From positions 58,874 to 122,873 of the forward strand of contig BLJB01000203.1 of NCBI GenBank assembly GCA_013423325.1: a stretch of DNA of 64,000 bases, in the 5' to 3' direction. Positions 56,591 through 64,000 of the stretch are shown piece after piece. Source of the DNA: Usnea hakonensis. Its lineage: Eukaryota; Ascomycota; Lecanoromycetes; Lecanorales; Parmeliaceae. Position 1 is the first letter of the stretch. Every line of letters begins with the position of its first letter. The translations under genes and the position numbers were made by a program. The notes below the pieces were generated by a model. It was not told the DNA's origin, did not search any database, and worked only from the letters and a program-made list of their open reading frames with translations.

Positions 56591-57809
56591 GGGTGAGAGG
56601 TGCGCCGGGGGATTTGGGGGGGGGGCCTGTATTATTATTCGAGATCCCGTAAGTCAGCATCTTCAAAATTTGTTGACACGGCTGACAATGCGCCAGTAAT
56701 TTTGAATTTTGAATTTTTAATGTCAAGGAGCAACCTCCGTTGCCGCTGGACGCGGGGGGCAAAGCCCGCCGGCGTGCACATCAAAGTCTCTCGGCTTCGG
56801 CCAATCGAATCGAAAACATTCGTCACTCGTGCATCGATACCCGATGGTCAGCTTTCCGCTCTGAATCCATTGTTGAACAATCCGGAATACTTGAGAGTGC
56901 AGACCACAGCCGAGAAGCATTAAGAATAAGGTACGGCTTTCGTTACCATGCCTTGATGACATGCGTTTTATAATTATGTGTATGTCGTGGTCTTCCTTCT
57001 TGTCTTGTCGCTTTAATAACAGATCACTAATGAGGGAGCGTAGCGCACAAGCAGAGGCTGCCTGCATGCAACTCAGCCCTCCTGGCACACTCGAAATTCC
57101 GCACCATAGCCCGCTGGCGGGCACACCATTACCCTCGGCATGGAAATTTCCACACGGTCGCGCAGAAACTAGTACCAATTAGATGATTTCTCCCTTCGGA
57201 ATTATGAAAGGCAGTACAGTGGCCCGCCGGCGGGCACATCACTTCCCCCAGCATGCCCAGCCCCAGATCAAGAGCGCGGTCGTTCATGGACCGGTATCAA
57301 TGGGATGATGTTTCTCTGCGGTTTCCTTCGTAATATTCAGAAACCACACCAAGGTCTGGTGAGGGAGCGATCTGCGAACGGTCAGTCTCCAGTGGTCGCA
57401 CATCCCTGTTAGCTCCGCTTTTGAGCTGTCACTGCCAGTCAATCGTTACAGAGGACGACTGAACGGTGGACCTTCATCTTCCTGTTGTGCTGAGCGGAAG
57501 AGGGCGACTTCACTCGGTTGGCAGAGGCGTCATCTTTGACACGAATTATCATGTGCTGCTTCAGCATTTGCGCAATGGATCACTCAGGTCTCAGAATCCT
57601 TGGCAGCTTGAGTCACCATAAGCAAAGTCTTTGGCGAGGCAATGTAGCGATCTTTCGTCTTTGCGTTTCCCAGGCCCCCATAGTCACCTAACCCACGCAC
57701 TCAATCAGATGATATTGATAAAGAGAATTGCCTTCGCTGAATCTTGCTGCCCGAGCCTGAAAATTCGCACTCTTTCGACAGGGTCTAGTCCAGGAAATTC
57801 ACGAAACCT
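56591..57809. other. Intergenic region with a diverged tandem duplication
   Basis: No gene could be supported. A G11 run lies near 56618-56628. The tandem duplication with GC palindromes lies at 57109-57320. Confidence 0.5.
57109..57320. repeat. Diverged tandem repeat of about 113 bp, each copy led by a GC palindrome
   Basis: Each copy starts with a 14-bp inverted repeat: GCCCGCTGGCGGGC at 57109-57122 and the perfect palindrome GCCCGCCGGCGGGC at 57222-57235. After it both copies share ACA-CA-T-CCC, GCATG, GCGC/GGTCG and GTA-CAAT-GATGAT-T-TC blocks with indels. Confidence 0.6.
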
Positions 57810-58070
57810 TTGAGACATTTGGTGACGTCAGTCGGCGATTCACAGTGCCTTGCCGGATTTTCAGAGACACTTTTTCCGGACGAAGATGGGCTCATTGACG
57901 GAGAGTTTCGAGTTGAAGTGCCGAATGAGGAAGATCTTGGTAGGTTAATGGTTCCCTCGTACATAAAATATAGGGTATCAATTCTCGTGCCTCGACACAA
58001 TCCAATTTCACCCCCAAATCTTCCTGACCTTCGGCAAGTTCACCATCTGCCTGGGCTAAGTTTTTATTAG
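57810..58070 (+). pseudogene. Gene remnant at the edge of the RIP block
   Basis: An open frame of about 86 codons reads as protein (FPDEDGLIDGEFRVEVPNEE, MVPSYIKYRVSILVPR) but has no good start context, and it stops just before the AT-rich block. It may be the surviving piece of a gene truncated by the adjacent repeat. No family recognised. Confidence 0.3.
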
Positions 58071-58099
58071 GTGAAGGTCCCTTTTCGCTGCTCCCTTCC

Positions 58100-61000
58100 A
58101 GATGAAAGGGGAAACTAGAAGACCTATTCGTAGTGTATAGAAGACTTATATTGATCTATATACTTTAGAGCTATTTTAGGGAAGCCCTTATTAAGTAATT
58201 AGTATAAAAAGGGAAAATAGATTCTATAAGCTATAGAAATTAGAAGGCCCTTACTAATTACTACTATTTCTAAGATCGAGCCTCCGCGAGGATATAAAAA
58301 AAAAAGAAAAAAAAAATCTTATAAAATTTATTCTCGAACTTTTTTTTTCTTTATATCTATAACTACTATATCTTTATTAAGTATAAATTACATCGATAAT
58401 CCGGGAGATCGGCCTCTAATTATATAATTACTAACTACGCGTATATAGCCCCGCGCTAGCCCCGGGCTCGATTAAAGTAATAATAGTAATTATTACTTCT
58501 TAATTTAAGCTACTTTATCTATTTATTTTATTAATCTTTTTAGGTTCTCTATATTCGCTCTAATAAAACTTTAAGGCCTATAGATTTAATATATAATAAG
58601 TATAGATAAGATATATTATATAATATAAAAAAATTATTATTATTATTATATATATTTTACTATATCTATAATCTAGCTTATATATCCCGTTATTATAGAG
58701 TTATATTATATAAAATCTATAAGTAGATAGCTACCTAGTAGAAGATAAAATAGGGGTAACTAGTATAAAGCGGTTAGTATCTAAATTATTCTATATTATC
58801 TACTATAGATTTAGTATTAATAGAAAGGTAGTTATATATATAATAATAAATAGAAATTATCTAGATAGTAAGACTAGGGGAGATATATTATTATAATAGC
58901 GAGTATAATATATAGATATATATTAGTATATTAAGAGAATATTTAGAAAGATCTAGAATAAAGATCTATTCTAGATCTTTATAAGACTTCTCGATATATT
59001 AGAAAAAGATTTATAAAGATCTAGAATAAATCTTTATAAGATCTATTCTAGATCTTTTATTATTTTATAAATAATAAGATATATTATTACGTAGGGAAGA
59101 TTTATAAAAGATCTAGAATAGATCTATAATAAATCTTTTTTAGATCTAGTATAGATTTTCTATAGATATAGTAAATATAGTAACTATATTAGAAGATTTC
59201 TATAAAGATTTCTATAAAAGATCTATACGCTCTATTCGAGATTTATATAATATCTATAATATTTTTATTTTTCTAACTATACTTTTATCTTCTCCTTTAT
59301 TAGCCTCGATCCCTTATCTCTTTTTATAAGATATATATATTATTTTTATATCTATCTATTTTAATATTAAAGGGATAATTTATCTTTATTATTTATATTA
59401 CTCTTATCTCTCTATAATATAGTTTTATTATTATTTTTATACTACTTTTATAATTAAATTAATTTTTATTATAGCTTTTTATTCTTAAAGTCTTATTTAC
59501 TACTTTTCCTTTTATTTATTAATAATTCTTAATTATCTAAATAATCCTTACTCCCTTAATTATAGTACTATTTATTACTAACTATAATTATAACTAGCTA
59601 CTATTATTAATTATTTAAAGTAAGATTAAAGCTACTTATTTAAGGATAAATAATAATAGTATTAAGTCTCTTCTCTCTAAAGTAAAGAAATTAATTAAAA
59701 CTTATAATCTTTATATTATATTATTTTTAGATATAAGACTTAGAAAAAAGGCTCTAAAATAAAAATATAATAATATCGCTAGCGAGCTATATTAAGACTT
59801 CGCTATAGATCTCGATATTACGAGTTATCTAATCTTTATTTATAATATATATATATAAGTTTTTATCTATATAGCTAGTATTAGAACTAGCGTAAAGATT
59901 AATAAAGAGTCTATCTAAATAAGAAGTATATAAAACTATTATATTAATCTTAATAAAATTTATATTTATTTATTAGTAATTCTCTAGCCCTTAAAGAGCT
60001 CTTATTTTTTATTAATAATAATAACTTCTTAATATTTAGAGAGCTTTTACCCTTTATTTAATCTATATACTTTAATTATCTTATAACTAGTATTTAAATA
60101 TTCTAGTCTTACTCTACTTTTTAGAGATTTTAAATTTAATTATATTCTATTTTAAAATAGTTTTATTACTCTATATATAAAGTTCGTTATAAACTTATTA
60201 TAATCTATTAAGTCTATAAAAGATAATCTCGAGATATTATAAATAATTATTAAAGCCCTTATTTAAAAATTTATATAATATAATATATTTTTTAATTCTA
60301 GTAATTAATATTTTAGGTACTATATAGTTAATAAAGAATTCGCGTTATAATATAATAAAAATATATCTATTAGAATTAATTATATTTATAAGCGTAGGGA
60401 GAATATATTTATTATTTTTATAAAGTTCTAAAATAAATTTAATTAATTATTTTCTATATTCTAAATTCTATATCTAATTAGTATAGTAGAGAAAGTAGCG
60501 ATTATATTTATAAAATTAAAAAATTAGTATAGAATAAATATTAAATTTAAACTAATAAATTATAAAGCTTTAAATTATTAATTTAGAATATACTCTTTAT
60601 TTTTATCTATATTTAAGGATATTCTAAATCCGGCTCCTTAAAAGTATATAAAAAATCTTTAAATTAGGCTCCCTCTAATTAGACTCTTTTAAATAAGACT
60701 CCTTTAAAGTTATTTTATTAGAATTAGTCTATTTTATTCTCTGTTTTATTCTATAGCTTTAAGACTAATTTCTCTATATACTAGATTCTAAAAAAAGATT
60801 TAAGAGCGTTAATAATAACTCTATATTTATTAAAAAGACTCGTAAAAAAAGTATAAAAAAGAGGGTAAAAAAAGATATAGAAAAAATAATATAATAAGAT
60901 ATAATTATAATAATATTAAATAATAAGTTATTTCCTTTAAATAAAGTATATACTAAATATCTCTCGACTTATAAAGAGAATATTAGATTAGAGTTTAGAA

Positions 61001-63800
61001 CTAGATTAATTAAATTCTAGTATATCCTATTAGAGAATTAACCCGATAATATTCTTAATTCTATTAAATATAGTAAAGTTAATAAGAGGGATCTAGATAT
61101 ATAATAAGTATTCCTTTCTATTTAATTAATCTCGAGTCTAATATTATTCTAAAATAGTAGTAAGTACGAATAGTTAGATCTATAAATATATATTAAATTA
61201 AAAGTAGAAGCTATCGGCTTTATTTATTAGTTTAGATTCTAGTAAGATATCTAGAAGCGCTAAGTAGCTATTATTAAAAATAAAGAAAGTCCTCTTTTAT
61301 TAATAATAGTATATAGTATATATTTTCGCCTTAATAAATATAAAGTAGAATAATCTATATAATAAATTATTAGAGAATAAAATAGAGCTTAATAAAATAA
61401 GATAAATTAAATTATACTTTAATTTAAATATTAACTAATTATCTCTTTATAGATATTTATTAGTATCGGCCTTATAGTTTTTAGATATTAATTATAATTA
61501 AGGTATTAAGAAATTCGCGCTAATAAATATTTATCTAAATAATATTATTCTCTAGAGGCTTAATTTAGCGATATATATTCTATAGTTAATATTATTTTTA
61601 AATAATTTATATAATATTTATATAAGTTAAACTCTCTTTTCGTTTTCTACTATTTAACTAATAGCCCGATCTTCTTTATTATACTAAATAATAATTTAGA
61701 CTATTAGTAGAAAATACTTAATAAAATAGTTAATTTTAAAAAGCTAGATATTACTATTATTAATAAATATTTATTTTTATTAGGCGGAGGTCTTAGTTAA
61801 AATCTTTAATAAAGAATTTAGATAGTTCGAAATTTAGATATCTAGTTTTTAAAGGCCTAAAGAAATAATTTACTAGAATATATAAATATATTATCTCTCT
61901 AAAGTATATCCGTTTAGATTATAATAATATAATAGTTATAAAATATCTAGATTAAATTATTATTTATAGAGAAGTATATCTATTAATAGATAAAGTATAA
62001 AAAAGCGATAAAAAAGATATATCTTATTAATTAACTCTATATAGGGTTTTTTATTATAGATAAGATATATAAAATCTATATATATTATAATAGTCTCTAG
62101 AAGTTTATTAGATAAATAAAGGATACTAGACTCTAACTATAATTTTAGATTATTAGTATATTAAGTATTATAATCTACTTTAATCTATTTAATATTAAGG
62201 TAGCTATTAATATTATAGATTTTAAAATATAGAATAAGAATATATATTTATATTATACTCTTTTTTCTATATAGTTTAAAAAAATAAAAATAGCTATTAT
62301 AAAGTATTAAGATCTAGAGTATCGCGTAGGCCTAAATATTATATAGAAGATTAAGATAATAGTTAGACTTTTTATTATTAATCTATCTCTTATTTTTCTT
62401 TATTATTATAAGAATACTAGATAGAGTAGAGAGTAACTATTAAAGTTACTAATACTATATTCTAAAATTATTTATATATAATTTTTTAAAGACTCTAAAG
62501 TTATTTATACTAGAGTATTATTAGACTAGAGGGCCTAAAATATAGAAACCCTTAAGAAGGCGTAAAGAAATTAGGATAGTAATAAATATATTAAAAACTT
62601 TATAAAGTAATATCTAGAATATTTAACTATTTTAAAAACTAATAGCATTTTCTATTAATCTTATATATTTTATATATATAGTAATCTTCTATATATTATT
62701 AAATTTATTATTAAAATAATCTCTATCTTATATAATAAAACGTTTAAATAAACTAATTTTAAAATTAAGAATAACTATATAAATAGTAATAGATAACTTA
62801 AGTTAGAGTCTTTTATAAATATCTATTATAAATTTATTTCTAAAAGTAATCTAAAGTTTAAGATTATTATTATAATTTTTTAAAAATATTATTATTAGCC
62901 TACTATTATTATAAGCTTCTTTCTAGAGATAATTCTTATTATTAAAAGAGTAAATTAATATCTATTTTATAATATATATATAAATATAGTAATATATAAT
63001 AGAGTCTAATATATTTCCTCTTATTATAATTAATTAATAATTATCTTTTTTATATAGTATCTCTAAACTTATATTACGCTTTAATATAGATCTCGTATAT
63101 ATTATAGCTTAGCTATTAAGCGTAGAGAGACTATTAACGCGTTTATAAATTAAAGAATCCCCGAGGGTAAAGAGCTACTAGATATATTAATAAAATTAGG
63201 ATTAATTTTAGAGATAAATATAAATTTATAATATAGAATTATAATTATCTTATATAAGTTTATATATAATATTAAACTCGCTTAATAAATTTTAAAAAGA
63301 TATTATAAATAGGGGTAGAATTAGAATATCTTCTACTATATTATCTATATTAATATAAATATTAAATCTAAAATTAATATTAAATAGAAAAATAAATTTA
63401 GCTTCTTTATTAACGCGTTTATAAATGTTAATATTAACGCTATAGGAATAGAAGACGTTAATAATAATAATATTAATAATAGTAGATACGAAGACGCTAT
63501 TAAAGCTAGAGATAATAGAGATAAAATAAATAATAATATTAATAAGAATATATTTTAATAATATATATTTAATAGATTATTTAGCGTTACCGATTCTTTT
63601 TTTTAGCGGCTAGATAGATTCTATTATAGATCTTAGGCGAGATCTATAGTAGATAAATAAAATTCTATATATATAATTATAATTATAAAAGCTAATAATA
63701 CTTTATTATTTATTTTATCTATATATTATAAATATAGTTTATACTATATACTTTTTATTTCAATACTCTTTATCTATTTATCTTTTTAGTATCTAATTTC
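58100..63800. mobile_element. AT-rich, RIP-saturated repeat block
   Basis: For 5.7 kb almost all CpA and TpG are replaced by TpA, all frames are closed, and long stretches consist of TATA/AATA strings with islands of CTCGAG/GCGC type words. This is the same signature as the Copia interior. No LTR pair or terminal repeat could be matched by eye, so element class is undetermined; the right edge abuts a LINE fragment, so part may be a RIPed LINE. Confidence 0.8.
58955..59160. repeat. Cluster of AGATCT/TCTAGA palindromic repeats
   Basis: About six near-identical blocks built on AGATCTAGAATA and its complement TATTCTAGATCT occur in both orientations within 200 bases, giving several potential hairpins. 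They stand out from the surrounding AT-rich sequence. Confidence 0.6.
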
Positions 63801-63804
63801 TATT

Positions 63805-64000
63805 ACCGAGACAGCCCTAGAGACAATCGTAAACGCAGTGCACACGGTTTGGGGCAGCGGCAAACAATACGTGGCTAGCCTACTCTCTCTAGACGTGGCA
63901 GGGGTATTCGATAACGTATCCCACGAGCGGCTCCTCCACAACCTCAAATCCAAAGGGATCCCTCCCTAGATGGTAAACTGGACGTCGAGCTTTCTCACGG
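63805..64000 (+). mobile_element. LINE (Tad-like) reverse transcriptase fragment, off right edge
   Basis: From 63805 the sequence regains normal composition and the frame encodes a reverse-transcriptase segment: ETALETIVNAVHTVW, LLSLDVAGVFDNVSHERLLH, NLKSKGIP. The DVAGxFDNV element is the RT motif A of fungal LINEs. A TAG at 63967-63969 interrupts the frame where family members usually have Trp, after which MVNWTSSFLT continues in frame. The element is therefore inactive or needs readthrough. The start and end are not in the window. Confidence 0.85.

Noticed and set aside
56723..57178. 151-codon minus-strand frame
   Set aside because: It crosses a GC palindrome repeat, has no domain and is overlapped by equally long frames on the other strand.
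58100..63800. Search for an rRNA, CRISPR-like or satellite array in the AT-rich block
   Set aside because: No constant-period array or conserved RNA core was seen; the pattern is explained by RIP.

Overview
The window looks like nuclear DNA of a filamentous ascomycete (Pezizomycotina, possibly Leotiomycetes; the class is a guess). Reasons: genes carry introns of about 40-160 nt with GT..AG ends and CTGAC/CTAAC branch sites; a PTH11/SAT4-type rhodopsin-like receptor, the fungal DASH subunit Dad2, an Ecl1 factor and a fungal CorA-like protein are present; and two blocks are saturated with CpA-to-TpA change on both strands, the mark of repeat-induced point mutation (RIP). Exon structures below were built by hand from splice signals and reading phase; total coding lengths divide by three in every complete spliced model.

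Layout. 1-1805: 3'-truncated rhodopsin-like membrane protein (minus). 3400-17110: compact gene-dense segment with a mitochondrial Obg GTPase, a catalytically dead UBC (UEV-like) protein, a vWA protein, PEX7, an RBR ubiquitin ligase, an AlkB dioxygenase with CUE and GRF domains, and a JmjC dioxygenase. 17435-17514: tRNA-Val(AAC) with a short intron. 18710-21172: MFS sugar transporter. 21568-23307: CorA-like membrane protein. 24687-27578: protein with one intact kinase domain and one pseudokinase domain. 27866-32656: complete but RIP-killed Copia LTR retrotransposon with a 5-bp target duplication. 33106-36093: second kinase with a long unrecognised C-terminal half. 38612-39847: arrestin-like protein. 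39848-47943: gene-poor, microsatellite-rich stretch holding only an Ecl1 zinc-ribbon gene. 47944-53489: three adjacent cell-division genes (shugoshin, DASH Dad2, and a basic TPX2-like protein). 54725-58070: poorly resolved small or decaying genes. About 58100-63800: AT-rich RIP block, ending sharply at an un-RIPed LINE (Tad-like) reverse-transcriptase fragment that runs off the right edge.

Most notable observations: (i) in the AlkB gene the reading frame closes only if splicing includes a single-nucleotide exon, or equivalently a nested twin intron, inside the glycine codon next to a zinc-ligand cysteine; (ii) two kinase genes, one a kinase-pseudokinase fusion, flank the dead Copia element; (iii) a roughly 220-bp island inside the Copia element escaped RIP; (iv) the shugoshin, Dad2 and TPX2-like promoters share forkhead-type GTAAACAA sites.
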